Notes: generated from the sequence alone by a model not told the origin. A stretch of DNA of 64,000 bases from Phycisphaerales bacterium (GCA_029260295.1 JAJDDN010000008.1:558001-622000); one strand, 5' to 3'; shown: positions 47,859 through 57,876, numbered from the stretch's first letter. Made by a program: numbers and translations.

Positions 47859-48791
47859 ATGATCCGCAAACTGCTTGATTCTGGTACTACTTTTTCGTTT
47901 GAGTTCTTTCCGCCTAAAGATGCGGCGGGGGCCGAGCGTTTGTTTGAGAATATTGTGAAACTTGAGAGCCTAGGGCCTTCGTTTGTTTCGATTACTTATG
48001 GCGCTGGCGGGGGGACACGAAAGCTGACGCGGGATGTTGTGCACCGGGTGAAGGATCAGACCGGGCTTGCGACGATGCCTCATTTGACTTGTGTTGGTCA
48101 TAGCGAGGCGGAGATCAATGAGATCCTTGAGGGGTATGCGGAGCGGGGGATTAGTGATATTTTGGCGTTGCGAGGGGATGCGCCGTCGGATGGGTATGAC
48201 TGGTCGGGGGATCACTTTCAGTTCGCGTCGCAGCTTGTTGAGCACATTGTGAAGTTTAATGAACGGCACAAGAGTTCGAGTGCTGGGGGGTTTGGGGGGT
48301 TTGATATTGGGGTCGCTGGTTTTCCCGAGGGGCATCCTGGGACTGCAAATCGGCTCGATGAGATGAATCATCTGAAGGCGAAGGTTGATGCGGGGGCGGG
48401 GTTTGTGGTGACGCAGATGTTCTTTGAGAACCGGGACTACTTTGATTTTTGTGATCGGTGCGTGCTTGGGGGCATCAAAGTGCCTGTGGTGGCGGGGATT
48501 ATGCCTGTGCAGTCGATTCCGGGGATGAAACGGATGGCGGATCTTGCGCTGGGGATGCGGTTCCCCGCTTCGCTGCTGCGCGCGGTTCGGCGGACTGATG
48601 GAAAGAGTGAATCGGTCCGGCGGGTGGGTGTGCACTGGGCGACGGAGCAGAGCCGGGATCTTTTGGATCATGGGGCTTGCGGGATTCATTTTTATACTTT
48701 GAATCAGTCGGATGCGACGGTGAAGATTTATCAGTCGCTTGGGGTTTCGAACTCGAGCCAGCTTGCTGATGGTCCGACGCTGGATTTTTAA
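47859..48791 (+). CDS. metF: 5,10-methylenetetrahydrofolate reductase
   Basis: 310 residues from ATG 47859; a TTG three codons earlier is in frame. FSFEFFPPKDAAGAERLFEN carries the active-site Glu, SITYGAGGGTRKLTRDV and PHLTCVGHSEAEINEIL are the FAD-binding strands, LALRGDAPSDGYDW the nucleotide loop and VVTQMFFENRDYFDF the substrate region. It reduces methylene-THF to methyl-THF for methionine synthesis, in line with the neighbouring ahcY. Translation may depend on the hairpin that ends at its start codon. Confidence 0.95.
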   Translation: MIRKLLDSGTTFSFEFFPPKDAAGAERLFENIVKLESLGPSFVSITYGAGGGTRKLTRDVVHRVKDQTGLATMPHLTCVGHSEAEINEILEGYAERGISDILALRGDAPSDGYDWSGDHFQFASQLVEHIVKFNERHKSSSAGGFGGFDIGVAGFPEGHPGTANRLDEMNHLKAKVDAGAGFVVTQMFFENRDYFDFCDRCVLGGIKVPVVAGIMPVQSIPGMKRMADLALGMRFPASLLRAVRRTDGKSESVRRVGVHWATEQSRDLLDHGACGIHFYTLNQSDATVKIYQSLGVSNSSQLADGPTLDF

Positions 48792-48801
48792 GACCGGCCA
48801 C

Positions 48802-49491
48802 TTAAGACTTGATCGCGTCGATGAGTTTATTGAATAGGTTTTGGCCGAGGTTTTGGTCTTCGGTTCGTTCTGGGTGCCATTGGATTCCTAGGCGGAACTT
48901 TGCGGCGGGGTCGTGGATGGCTTCGATGATGCCGTCGGGTGCGGTGGCGAGGATTTGGTAGGTTCCGGGGTTGTCTACGGCTTGGTGGTGGGCGGAGAAG
49001 GATGTGCCACTGGGGAGGATTGATTCGTTGTTGGAGATGATGGGGTGTTGTTTTTTCCAGTGGTCGGCGTGGGATGGGTGGGTGTCTGGGAGGTATTGGT
49101 TGAGGGAGCCGCCTGTGGAGAGGGCGAGCATTTGCATGCCTAGGCAGATACAAAGGACTGGGATATGGGGGTTGTTGTGGAGTTCTTTGATGAGCTGTGT
49201 TTCGAATGTTTGGCGGGCAGCTAGGACAGGGGTGATTTCTTGATGGGAGGGGATGCCGAAGGGTTCGGTTTTGGGGTCGTCTCCGCCTGAGAGGATGAAG
49301 GCGTCGAAGCGGGTGATGAGGGTGGCGATGGTGTCTGGATCGGGCGTGGTTGGGGGGAGGATGACGGGGATGGCTCCGGCGTTGTGGACTGCCTTGGCGT
49401 AGGTCATGGTGAGGTAGGCGGTGGGATGATCTTTACGGATCATGAGGTCCGAGGTGATGGCGACGAGGGGTTTGGGTGATGTGGCAGGCAT
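48802..49491 (-). CDS. Class I glutamine amidotransferase-like hydrolase (peptidase C26 / PuuD-like)
   Basis: 229 residues. FDAFILSGGDDPKTEPFG is the oxyanion strand, IPVLCICLGMQMLALSTGGS carries the nucleophile Cys, and FRLGIQWHPERTEDQNLG carries the His-Pro-Glu end of the triad. VAITSDLMIRKDHPTAYLTM at the start matches gamma-glutamyl-GABA hydrolase-type members. It probably hydrolyses a gamma-glutamyl amide in the cytoplasm. It converges with metF, ten bases apart, and is divergent from the DUF4340 gene. No ribosome site is obvious. Confidence 0.87.
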   Translation of the reverse strand: MPATSPKPLVAITSDLMIRKDHPTAYLTMTYAKAVHNAGAIPVILPPTTPDPDTIATLITRFDAFILSGGDDPKTEPFGIPSHQEITPVLAARQTFETQLIKELHNNPHIPVLCICLGMQMLALSTGGSLNQYLPDTHPSHADHWKKQHPIISNNESILPSGTSFSAHHQAVDNPGTYQILATAPDGIIEAIHDPAAKFRLGIQWHPERTEDQNLGQNLFNKLIDAIKS

Positions 49492-49552
49492 GTTGGTTGA
49501 ATGTCGGTTGTTTTGGGCGGGCGGGGAGAGGATTGGTCGAATAGAGTGTGGT

Positions 49553-50950
49553 ATGTCTTTGAGAACTGTATTGATGTCGCTGATTGTTGCTGGGGTGCTG
49601 GCGGGGCTTGTGCTGGTCTCTGGGAGCGTAGGAGGGCATGCGGGTGATGATCCCGATTTGAAAGCTCACCAGATCGGCATTGATGGGGTATCGATTGTTG
49701 AGGTTCGAATTGAGACCGAGGAACTGGGTTTGCAGATTGCTCGGCGGGTGGAGGGGACGGTTGATGGGTGGGAGTTGCAGCTGAGCGATGACGAGAAGGA
49801 TGTTTGGGGTGGGAACTCGGCGCGGATTCGGACGGTGCTTCGGGTGCTTGGGTCGGCGCCGGTTGGGGTTTCGGATGATGATGAGATCGGGGATCTCTTT
49901 GGGACGCTGGCGGTTGTTGATCACGACGGCCTATCGACTGAGATCCGGTTTGGGACTGAGGCTGCGGGTGGGTTTGTCCGGGCGGAGGTTGTTTCGCGGG
50001 GGCTTGATGGGATCGCGACGAGCCGATGGTTTGGGCGGATTGAGCGTTCGCTTCGGGATTCGCTCTTGGCTGAGGGGCTGGAGTCTTGGCGGGCTACGGG
50101 GTTGTTTGATTTTACGATGTCGCAGGTGTTTGGGGCGGAGGTTACGGCTGGGGATACACATGTTGGGCTACGGAGAACGGGGGATGGGTGGCGTGTTGTT
50201 GAGCCTTGGTCTGTTGGGGCTGACTCTGCGATGGTGCAGTCGATGCTTGGGCTGAGCCTTGGGCTTGAGGCGGAGCGGTTTTATGATTCGTCTGTGTATA
50301 CGGATGACCTGACTGGCCTTGAATCGCCGATGGCTCGGATTCGTATTTCTGGACGCGAAACTGGTATTCCATCTGGGGCGGTGATTGAGATCGGGGCGGC
50401 GGTTGACACTTCTGGGTCTGAAATATTTGCCCGGTACAGCGTAGATGGTGGAAACCCTGTGCTTGTGGCGATCAAGACCGAGGGGCTCAATCAGTTGATA
50501 CCGGCACCGCTGGCGTATGTGCATCAGACAGCGGGCGTGATGATGCGGGCTGATGTTGCAACGCTACGGATACTTGGTCCTGACGGGGATGAGCGGTTTG
50601 CGTGCGAACCCCGGCTTGATTCATGGATAGCTGACGGGATCGCGGTAACGCCGACCCAGGGGGAAGCGATCGAACGATTGATCGGGGTGGTGACGGCGGA
50701 GCGGGCGAACAATATCTTTGTTCGCGGAATTAACGACGAGTCTTCGGAGGCTGAGGTCGGAGCGATCGAGTTGATCGATCGGAATGGGAATATGGTGGTG
50801 TATCAGGTTTCGCTTGAAGGCGGCGACCAGGGGATCCAGCTGCATCTTTCGCGCGATATGGGCGGCGGGACAACGCTGGTGTGGGTGTGCGGCTCTGCGG
50901 AGGCTGCTGGAAGCGGGGCCTGGATGACGGCGCTGATCGCTTGGGACTGA
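49553..50950 (+). CDS. Membrane-anchored DUF4340-like protein
   Basis: 465 residues from ATG 49553. MSLRTVLMSLIVAGVLAGLV is one membrane helix. The periplasmic-side part repeats the scheme of DUF4340: GTVDGWELQLSDDEKDVWGG then RTVLRVLGSAPVG, and again LRRTGDGWRVVEPWSVGADS then MVQSMLGLSLGLEAERFYD, so each half pairs a beta-strand unit with a helix. Such proteins occur beside gliding or ABC-type exporter genes, but no such partner is here. TAGAGT ends five bases before the ATG without a Shine-Dalgarno. An upstream frame to 49442 overlaps the divergent gene and is rejected. Confidence 0.7.
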   Translation: MSLRTVLMSLIVAGVLAGLVLVSGSVGGHAGDDPDLKAHQIGIDGVSIVEVRIETEELGLQIARRVEGTVDGWELQLSDDEKDVWGGNSARIRTVLRVLGSAPVGVSDDDEIGDLFGTLAVVDHDGLSTEIRFGTEAAGGFVRAEVVSRGLDGIATSRWFGRIERSLRDSLLAEGLESWRATGLFDFTMSQVFGAEVTAGDTHVGLRRTGDGWRVVEPWSVGADSAMVQSMLGLSLGLEAERFYDSSVYTDDLTGLESPMARIRISGRETGIPSGAVIEIGAAVDTSGSEIFARYSVDGGNPVLVAIKTEGLNQLIPAPLAYVHQTAGVMMRADVATLRILGPDGDERFACEPRLDSWIADGIAVTPTQGEAIERLIGVVTAERANNIFVRGINDESSEAEVGAIELIDRNGNMVVYQVSLEGGDQGIQLHLSRDMGGGTTLVWVCGSAEAAGSGAWMTALIAWD

Positions 50951-50963
50951 GTTTTTAAAGGTA

Positions 50964-52295
50964 TCAGATCTTGGCAGGGACTTGCTTGCTGGTTGGGGCG
51001 GCGATGTCGGTGCGGAGGTGTTTGTCTTTGAAGTCGATGAGATCGGCGGCGGCGTAGGCTCGGTCGCGGGCTTGTTCTTGCGTTGATCCTGTGGCGGTGA
51101 TGGAGAGGACCCGGCCGCCGTTGGTGTAGAGGTCGCCTTTGGTGAGCTTTGTGCCTGCGTGGTGGATGTGGACGCCTTGGAGCTTTTCGGCTTGTTCGAC
51201 TCCGGTGATGACATCGCCGATGCGTGGTTTCATTGGGTAGCCATCTACGGCGAGGACGACGGTGACGGCGTGGTCGTTTGAGAACTGGACATCGGCTTTG
51301 TCGAGGGTGCCCGCGGCGGTTGCTGTCAAGAGTTCGAGCGCATCAGTTTCGAGGAGTGCGAGGAGGGGTTGGCATTCTGGATCGCCGAAGCGGACATTGA
51401 ACTCGAGGACCTTTGGGCCTCCGGGGGTGAGCATGATGCCGGCGTAGAGGACGCCTTTGAAGTCGATTTCGTCGCGGCGGAGAGCGTCTGCGACGGGAAC
51501 GAGTACTTCGGATTCGATCTGGAGGCTGAGTTTATCTGAGAGGGTGCCTGATGGACAGAAGGCGCCCATGCCACCGGTGTTTGGACCGAGGTCGTTATCT
51601 TTGAGGCGTTTGTGGTCTTGGCACGGGGGGAGGACGAGTATATTTTTGCCGTCGTAGAGGGCGAGGACGGAGACTTCGGTGCCTTTGAGTTTCTCTTCGA
51701 TAAGGATTTCGTTTCCGGCGTCTCCGAAGGCGCGTTTGCGGAGGATCTGGTCGATGGCGTCTAGGGCTTCTTCGGTGGTGTTTGGGACGATGACGCCTTT
51801 GCCTTTGGCGAGGCCTGTGGCTTTGACGACATAGGGCTCGTCGCGGGTTTTCATGTAGTCGTCGGCGTGGTCGGCGTTTGTAAAGACTTTGCCTTCTGCT
51901 GTTGGGATCGAGGCGCCGCGCATGACTTGTTTGGCGTAGGCCTTATCTGCTTCGAGTTTGGTGCCGTTTTGTGAGGGTCCAAAGACGAGGCGCGGGGAGC
52001 CGTCGGCTCGTTTGGCGAGTTTGTCTGCCCAGCCATCGGCGAGGGGGTCTTCTGGGCCTATGACGACGAGGTGGACATCCTGCTGGTCACAGAACTGGAC
52101 GAGGCGGTAGAATTTTTCGTTTGCGTAGTCGACATCGATGGATTGGGCGAGGGTTGCGATGCCGGGGTTTTGGGTGTGGGTGGCGTATAGGGTGCCGAGC
52201 TTTGGGGATTTGGCGATTGCTTGGGCGAGTGCGTGCTCGCGGGAGCCGCCTCCTATGAGGAGGACATTGATTTGATCGTTTGGAGTGGTGGTCAT
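50964..52295 (-). CDS. purD: Phosphoribosylamine-glycine ligase
   Basis: 443 residues. VLLIGGGSREHALAQAIAKS is the N-terminal signature; VIGPEDPLADGWADKLAK, YVVKATGLAKGKGVIVPNT and ILIEEKLKGTEVSVLALYDG build the ATP-grasp domain, and LEFNVRFGDPECQPLLALLE is the metal-binding motif. It makes glycinamide ribonucleotide in purine synthesis. TACGAT ends six bases before ATG 52295, with no Shine-Dalgarno, again the leaderless pattern. It converges with the DUF4340 gene. Confidence 0.96.
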   Translation of the reverse strand: MTTTPNDQINVLLIGGGSREHALAQAIAKSPKLGTLYATHTQNPGIATLAQSIDVDYANEKFYRLVQFCDQQDVHLVVIGPEDPLADGWADKLAKRADGSPRLVFGPSQNGTKLEADKAYAKQVMRGASIPTAEGKVFTNADHADDYMKTRDEPYVVKATGLAKGKGVIVPNTTEEALDAIDQILRKRAFGDAGNEILIEEKLKGTEVSVLALYDGKNILVLPPCQDHKRLKDNDLGPNTGGMGAFCPSGTLSDKLSLQIESEVLVPVADALRRDEIDFKGVLYAGIMLTPGGPKVLEFNVRFGDPECQPLLALLETDALELLTATAAGTLDKADVQFSNDHAVTVVLAVDGYPMKPRIGDVITGVEQAEKLQGVHIHHAGTKLTKGDLYTNGGRVLSITATGSTQEQARDRAYAAADLIDFKDKHLRTDIAAPTSKQVPAKI

Positions 52296-52332
52296 GGGGG
52301 AATCGTAGGCGTTTTGGATTGGGTTTGGGCGT

Positions 52333-52360
52333 AAAAAAACCGGGAGTTGTCTCCCGGTTT
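52333..52360 (-). terminator. Terminator of the subtilase gene
   Basis: AAACCGGGAG (52337-52346) and CTCCCGGTTT (52351-52360) form a perfect stem with loop TTGT; the minus strand continues with seven T (52339-52333 overlap the stem base). It lies 23 bases past the subtilase stop. Confidence 0.88.
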
Positions 52361-52382
52361 GTGAGTGATCTGGATGGGCTGG

Positions 52383-55300
52383 TTATGGGCAGCCGGCGGA
52401 GAAGAGGGTGAGGAATGATGAGATGTCAAAGAAGTCCCATTGGCCATCTTGGTTGATGTCGGCTGATGGGTCGTTGCTGGAGAAGAGGGTGAGGAATGCG
52501 GAGATGTCAAAGAAGTCGAGAGCACCATCGCCTGTGAAGTCTGCTTGGCAGTTGTTTGGAGCTGGATATGTAGAGAGGTCTGATTGGATGAAATCTGGGT
52601 CTTCTCCAACGCCTTCGGAGATGCCGACAATGCAATCGTTGGTGTCGAGCCGCTCCCATGAGATGACGATAGTGCCATCAAAGTGAAGTTCGATCTGGAA
52701 GGTGTTCTGATTTCCTGCAAAGAACTCTGTGACTGCGTCCCAACTGATGACCATGCGGTCAGCGAGTTGTTGGTAGTAGACGGTACCCGCATCTGATGGG
52801 TTCAGGTCATCAAAGATGCCTGAGACTCTTGGGGTATCGAAATGGTCGCCGATGGATTCTGAGAAATCGGTATCGGAGGCACTGAATGTGACATACCCGT
52901 TTGATCCGACATGGAAGCTGCTGAATGACTGGCCATAGATTTCGACGGTGTTCCCACCTGTAATGGAAACAAACTCTGAGTCATCATCGGTGAGGGGGAG
53001 GGGTGTTCCGTTTGTTGGTTCAAATGGAAGCACGCCTCCTGCGAGTGGCTCGATGGCGGCCTCGTAGCCTTCAACACTTGGGCTTGGTGTCAAGGTGAGG
53101 GTGAGCCCTTCGAGGTCGATTGATCCATCAAACTGTTCTGTGAAGAAGTCTGGGATGTCTGGGGTCGTGAAGGTATACCCGAGGCCACTGTTGTCGTCGG
53201 TGGTGGAGTTTCCTGCTTGATCTTCTGCACTGACCGAGTAGAAGTATGTGGTATTGTCTGTGAGGCCTGCGATGTTGATGGAGTGTACAGTGTTGAAGGC
53301 TCCACTTGTGACCGAATCATTGAGTGAGAACATGCTTAGACCATAGTTCACAGTCACACGGGCGGCTTCGTCTGTGCCTGCATCGACTGTTGCTGATCTT
53401 GGCTCAATGTTTGATGTTGCCACATTAATGATTGCTGGTGGTGAGCAATCGACGACCATGGTGGACTCTACGAGTACATTTGAGCCTCCGGATCCGTCGT
53501 TTGCATCGAGGTAGGCTGCGGTGACGGTATCCCCTTCGTTGACGAGGAGGTCTGATCCGCCGCTGTCTGAGAATGAGAAGGTTGCGAGGAAGGCGGCAGA
53601 TTCTGGTGCCGACTCTGTAAGGGTAAGCATGAATCCGGCGTCAGAGTCTGAGGAGATCATGACATCAACTGTGTCGATAATTGAATCCGAGGTGTTGAGG
53701 TCACAATCGATAACCTGAACGCCTGTGGTGCCTGAGCACTGGACGAGTTGTGAGCCGAGTGAGATGAGCCCTCCGGAGGAGCAGTTGACGAGGAAGCCGT
53801 TGGCTACGGCGCCGAAGGACTGGGTTGGTCCTTGGGCGATGTTGAAACCGACGACTTCGACGGTGTATGCGCCTGCGGGGGCGTTGTCGATAGCGACCTG
53901 CTCGATGTTGTTGAGGCCGTCACGGACGGTGCGGACGGCGACCCCGCCTGGGTTGCTTGGGTTGAGCGTCCAGGGGAGGTGGACATTGCTGCCGGCGTCG
54001 ATGATTTTGAGATCGAGGTCATTGACGAGGGAGGGTGAGACATTGGGGCTCCCTGGTGCGTCGTCCCATGCGATGGTGACTTTGAGGTCTCCGCCTTGGT
54101 GGATGACAACGAAGCGGTAGGTGTTGCCTTGGGCGACTTCTGCTTCGATGATGTTTCCGGCGATGACGGTGTCGATGGCGTCTACTGCTCGGATTGAGCC
54201 GTAGCCATATTTGTAGTCTGGGCCGATGTTTCCGCTGTCATCGGCGGTGTTTGCGAGGAGGGCTTTGAGGGTTGAGTTTCGGAGATCTGTGCGGTCTGGG
54301 AAGGATGCTCTGTATTGCTGGAGGATGAGAGCACTGATTCCTGTGGTGGTTGGCGAGGCCATCGAGGTGCCGCAGAATGTTGTGTAACCGCCTGAGGATG
54401 AGGTTGAGGTGACGCCGCCGTCGCCGTTTGTTTGGCAGCCTGGCGCGGAGATGTCTGGTTTGATTCGGCCGTCGTCTGTTGGGCCCCATGAGGAGAAGGA
54501 GCTGGTGAGGTCTGTGTTGGAATCAACGGAACCGACGGTGATGTGATTTTTTGCACATGCGGGCGGGGCTGTTGAGAAGAACTGTCCGAAGTTTCCGTTG
54601 TCATCGCCTTGGCAGCGGGAGGAGCCTCGCTCGTTGCCGTTGGCCCAGACGATTCGGAATGGGTCTCCGAGTGATCCTTGGACGATGGAGTCGATGAGTG
54701 CTGAGGTGATGCCGTAGTTCCCTGTCCAGTCGCAGGGGTAGCCGTTGGGTGCGGTGTTGGTACCGATGGAGTTGTTTGCGATGACTGAGCTGTAGAGACC
54801 GATTGCTTCGGTGTAGTCTGCTTCGATGTCACCCGGGTCTGTGTAGAGGAAGCCTTCTTGGAGGCCACCGGCTTGTTCGAATCCATAGGAGATGAGGTCT
54901 ACGGCGGGTGCCATGCCTCTGTTGTTCCCGCTCGAGGCTGAGCCATCTCCGCCGACGGTGCCGCCGACATGAGTGGCGTGTCCGGAGATCCCTGAGGTGT
55001 CGGACTGGCCAACTGTTAGGCGTGAGCCGAAATCGGTGTGGTTGGCCATTCTGCCGGCGTCGTAGATGAGTGCGGTGACGCCTGAGCCGTCTAGGTTGTA
55101 GGGGGCAGTCTGGAGTGTGTTGACGCCGGTGAGGACTCTGTTTTCTGCGTTGAGGGTTGTCATGCCTGGGAGGGGTGGCTCTGCCCACATGACGGCGTCA
55201 TCGCTGGCGAGTTCATTGAGGCGAGAAGCTGGTATGTGAAGGATGGCTGAGTTGACGGAATAGATCTCGGAGGCGACCTTGGCGCCGAGCTCGTTTGCGA

Positions 55301-55907
55301 GGCGGAGGGCGTGGGGATTGAAGTTGGCGTCCTTGTGGAACATGACGACCACGGCGATGGTTGGGTCGATGCCTTGACGGTTGTATTCATCGAGGAGGAT
55401 TGACTCGGTGTTCATGCGGTCCTTGAGGGAGGACTTGGCGACCGGGCCTTGGTTAGAAACTGCCCATGGGTGGATGACGCCTGCGATGAGGTCTTTGTGG
55501 AGTTTCTGGTGGGACTTGATTGATGAGACGCTTGCGAGGGTTGATTGGGCGAGGGCTGTAGTGTTGGCGTCGCGGCTGAGTGTTGCGAAGTAGTTTGTGG
55601 AGCCGAGCGGGCTCAGGAGTGTGAGGCCTTGGGTTTGGAGTGTGGCGCGTTGTGTATCGGTGATTGCTTGGTTCAGCGTGACGAGAACTCGGGTGGCGTC
55701 TTGCCGTTTGGAGAGATGATCGAGTTCACTCTTGAGTTGTGCGGGGGTCATGATGTTGACCCGATCGGAGATGCCGTTGGCCCAACGGAGCGAGTTGGAT
55801 ATTGGCGACACCTGCGTTGGGGCGGGTGCGGCGAGTGTGGTGCCTGAAACTGTTGCTATAACGAGCGCTCCGCAGAGTGTGCGGGGCGAGATTGGGGCAA
55901 GGCGCAT
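52383..55907 (-). CDS. Large secreted subtilisin-like (S8) protease with dockerin tail
   Basis: 1174 residues; AGGAG precedes ATG 55907 and GALVIATVSGTTLA ends the signal peptide. A pro-region precedes the S8 domain: LIYDAGRMANHTDF with the catalytic Asp (about 283), SGHATHVGGTVGGDG with the His (about 310) and FCGTSMASPTTTG with the Ser (about 515). LRNSTLKALLANTADDSGNI and VNDLDLKIIDAGSNVHLPW belong to the C-terminal jelly-roll of large subtilases. Then come a fibronectin-III-like part (TYFYSVSAEDQAGNSTTDDN), a sheet-rich part (FHVGSNGYVTFSASDTDF) and two dockerin loops (DFTGDGALDFFDI, DINQDGQWDFFDI) ending GCP. The enzyme should degrade proteins outside the cell or at its surface. Confidence 0.93.
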   Translation of the reverse strand: MRLAPISPRTLCGALVIATVSGTTLAAPAPTQVSPISNSLRWANGISDRVNIMTPAQLKSELDHLSKRQDATRVLVTLNQAITDTQRATLQTQGLTLLSPLGSTNYFATLSRDANTTALAQSTLASVSSIKSHQKLHKDLIAGVIHPWAVSNQGPVAKSSLKDRMNTESILLDEYNRQGIDPTIAVVVMFHKDANFNPHALRLANELGAKVASEIYSVNSAILHIPASRLNELASDDAVMWAEPPLPGMTTLNAENRVLTGVNTLQTAPYNLDGSGVTALIYDAGRMANHTDFGSRLTVGQSDTSGISGHATHVGGTVGGDGSASSGNNRGMAPAVDLISYGFEQAGGLQEGFLYTDPGDIEADYTEAIGLYSSVIANNSIGTNTAPNGYPCDWTGNYGITSALIDSIVQGSLGDPFRIVWANGNERGSSRCQGDDNGNFGQFFSTAPPACAKNHITVGSVDSNTDLTSSFSSWGPTDDGRIKPDISAPGCQTNGDGGVTSTSSSGGYTTFCGTSMASPTTTGISALILQQYRASFPDRTDLRNSTLKALLANTADDSGNIGPDYKYGYGSIRAVDAIDTVIAGNIIEAEVAQGNTYRFVVIHQGGDLKVTIAWDDAPGSPNVSPSLVNDLDLKIIDAGSNVHLPWTLNPSNPGGVAVRTVRDGLNNIEQVAIDNAPAGAYTVEVVGFNIAQGPTQSFGAVANGFLVNCSSGGLISLGSQLVQCSGTTGVQVIDCDLNTSDSIIDTVDVMISSDSDAGFMLTLTESAPESAAFLATFSFSDSGGSDLLVNEGDTVTAAYLDANDGSGGSNVLVESTMVVDCSPPAIINVATSNIEPRSATVDAGTDEAARVTVNYGLSMFSLNDSVTSGAFNTVHSINIAGLTDNTTYFYSVSAEDQAGNSTTDDNSGLGYTFTTPDIPDFFTEQFDGSIDLEGLTLTLTPSPSVEGYEAAIEPLAGGVLPFEPTNGTPLPLTDDDSEFVSITGGNTVEIYGQSFSSFHVGSNGYVTFSASDTDFSESIGDHFDTPRVSGIFDDLNPSDAGTVYYQQLADRMVISWDAVTEFFAGNQNTFQIELHFDGTIVISWERLDTNDCIVGISEGVGEDPDFIQSDLSTYPAPNNCQADFTGDGALDFFDISAFLTLFSSNDPSADINQDGQWDFFDISSFLTLFSAGCP

Positions 55908-56063
55908 GTGGATCTCCTCTGATGATCGCGAATGGACCGATAACACGGCGACACAGTTGCCGCTGAGCGTGCATGGTCGCAGATTTCGGGCGATTTGTCA
56001 ACAGGATAGCGGCCGTTTTTAGGGAGAAATAGCACTATCTGGTCTGGATTGGATGAGCCTGGA

Positions 56064-57845
56064 TCAGCCGATGGCATCGAGGCAGGTTTGGAGGATTTCG
56101 GATCTGGAAACCATGCCTGCTTTGCCTTGGTCGGTGCGGCGTTTGAACTCTACTTCGCCGGCTTCGATTGCCTTGGATGAGATGATGATCCGGAGTGGGA
56201 TGCCGATGAGGTCGGCGTCTTTGAACTTGGGACCTGGTCGTTCGTTGCGGTCGTCTACCAAGACATCGAGTCCACTTTCGGCTAGTTCCTGTGCGAGCGT
56301 AAAGGCGTGGTCGAGGACGCCTTCATCGTTTGGTTTGATGGTGACGATGTGGACATGGTATGGGGCGATGGCGGCGGGCATGATGATGCCGTTGTCGTCG
56401 TGGGAGGATTCGATGCACGAGGCGAGGGTGCGAGAGACGCCGATGCCGTAGCAGCCCATGATGACGGGGGTTTTCTTTTGGTCCTTGTTGAGAACGGAGA
56501 GGCCCATGGCTTCTGAGTATTTGGTGCCGAGCTTGAAGATGTGTCCGACTTCGATTCCGCGCTTGGCTTCGAGGGATACACCGTCGGCTCGTGGTGATGG
56601 ATCGCCCGCTTCGGCGTTGCGGATGTCGGCGACGATTGCTTTGTCCTTGGCCGATGGAAGATCGCGGGACCAGTTGAACCCGGTGATGTGGTGGTCTTTT
56701 TCGTCTGCGCCGGTGGCCCATGAGCCGTGGTTGATGGCGTCTGGGTCGATGACCATGGTGACTTCGGTCTTATCGAGCATTTTGGGGGAAACATAGCCGA
56801 TGACGAAGCCGGCGGCAATGGATTCTTTTTCATCGGCCATTTCGACGGAGGCCCCCACTGCGTCACGGACTTTGGATTCGTTGACATCGTGGTCGCCTCG
56901 GACAACGGCGAGGATCCATTTGGGTTCGTCTTCAACGGTTCGCATGACGAGGGTCTTGAGCATGCCTGCAGCGTTTGTGCCAAGGTGCTCGGCGACGAGG
57001 GCGATGCCTGGCATTCCGGGGGTGTGGTGCTTGGTGACTTCTGATGTCGCGGCTTGGTCCCAGTTGTGGGGACGGTTGCCGATTTCTGCTTTTTCTACAT
57101 TGGCGGCGTAGCCGGATTCTGGGCAGACTAAAATCGTGTCTTCGCCGTTTTCGCAGTTGACCATGAACTCGTGGGATGCGGAGCCGCCGATGGGGCCGGC
57201 TTCGGCTTCGACGGGGGAGAAGTCCAGGCCGCAGCGGGTGAAGATGTTTGTGTAGGCTTGGTACATCTTGTCGTAGGTGTGATTGAGGCCGGCGTCGCCG
57301 TCGAGCTGAAGGTGGAAGGAGTAGGCGTCCTTCATGATGAACTCTCGGCAGCGGAGGAGGCCTGCACGGGGGCGGGCTTCGTCGCGGAACTTGGTTTGGA
57401 TCTGGTAAAGGTTGAGGGGGAACTGTTTGTAGCTGGTTAGGCAGCCGCACATGAGGTCGGTGATGACTTCTTCGTGGGTTGGGCCCAGTGCGGTGGCGCG
57501 GCCGTGGCGGTCATTGAGTTGGAAGAGGAGGTCGCCGTAGTTTTGATCGCGTTTGGTGTCTTTGTAGAGTTCCATTGGCATGAGGGCGGGCATGAGCATT
57601 TCTGAGGCACCTGCGGCGTCGAGCTCTTCTCGGATGATTGCGGATATTTTTTGGAGTGATCTCCAGGCGAGGGGGAGGTAGTTGTAGATGCCTGATCCGA
57701 CTGGGCGGATGTATCCGGCGCGGGTCATGAAGATGTGGGAGGGCATGACGGCGTCTGAGGGGGCTTCGCGGGTCGTTGGGATGAGGGTCTGGGACCAGCG
57801 GTGGACGACGGCTTTGGACTGATTATTGAGTGTTGCTGTGGACAT
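56064..57845 (-). CDS. proS: Prolyl-tRNA synthetase (bacterial type)
   Basis: 593 residues. ATG 57845 is chosen because TACACT ends six bases upstream and the longer frame runs through the ASCH gene. RAGYIRPVGSGIYNYLPLAW (motif 1), FRDEARPRAGLLRCREFIMK (motif 2) and MGCYGIGVSRTLASCIE (motif 3) are class II. Between motifs 2 and 3 lies the INS editing-type insertion (YAANVEKAEIGNRPHNWD onward), so mischarged alanine can probably be removed. The anticodon domain ends the protein. It loads proline on tRNA-Pro. The gene is second to the ASCH gene on the same strand, 31 bases apart, but has its own promoter-like hexamer. Confidence 0.95.
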   Translation of the reverse strand: MSTATLNNQSKAVVHRWSQTLIPTTREAPSDAVMPSHIFMTRAGYIRPVGSGIYNYLPLAWRSLQKISAIIREELDAAGASEMLMPALMPMELYKDTKRDQNYGDLLFQLNDRHGRATALGPTHEEVITDLMCGCLTSYKQFPLNLYQIQTKFRDEARPRAGLLRCREFIMKDAYSFHLQLDGDAGLNHTYDKMYQAYTNIFTRCGLDFSPVEAEAGPIGGSASHEFMVNCENGEDTILVCPESGYAANVEKAEIGNRPHNWDQAATSEVTKHHTPGMPGIALVAEHLGTNAAGMLKTLVMRTVEDEPKWILAVVRGDHDVNESKVRDAVGASVEMADEKESIAAGFVIGYVSPKMLDKTEVTMVIDPDAINHGSWATGADEKDHHITGFNWSRDLPSAKDKAIVADIRNAEAGDPSPRADGVSLEAKRGIEVGHIFKLGTKYSEAMGLSVLNKDQKKTPVIMGCYGIGVSRTLASCIESSHDDNGIIMPAAIAPYHVHIVTIKPNDEGVLDHAFTLAQELAESGLDVLVDDRNERPGPKFKDADLIGIPLRIIISSKAIEAGEVEFKRRTDQGKAGMVSRSEILQTCLDAIG

Positions 57846-57876
57846 GGAGGGAGTGTATTCAGTTGGTTTGGGGTGG

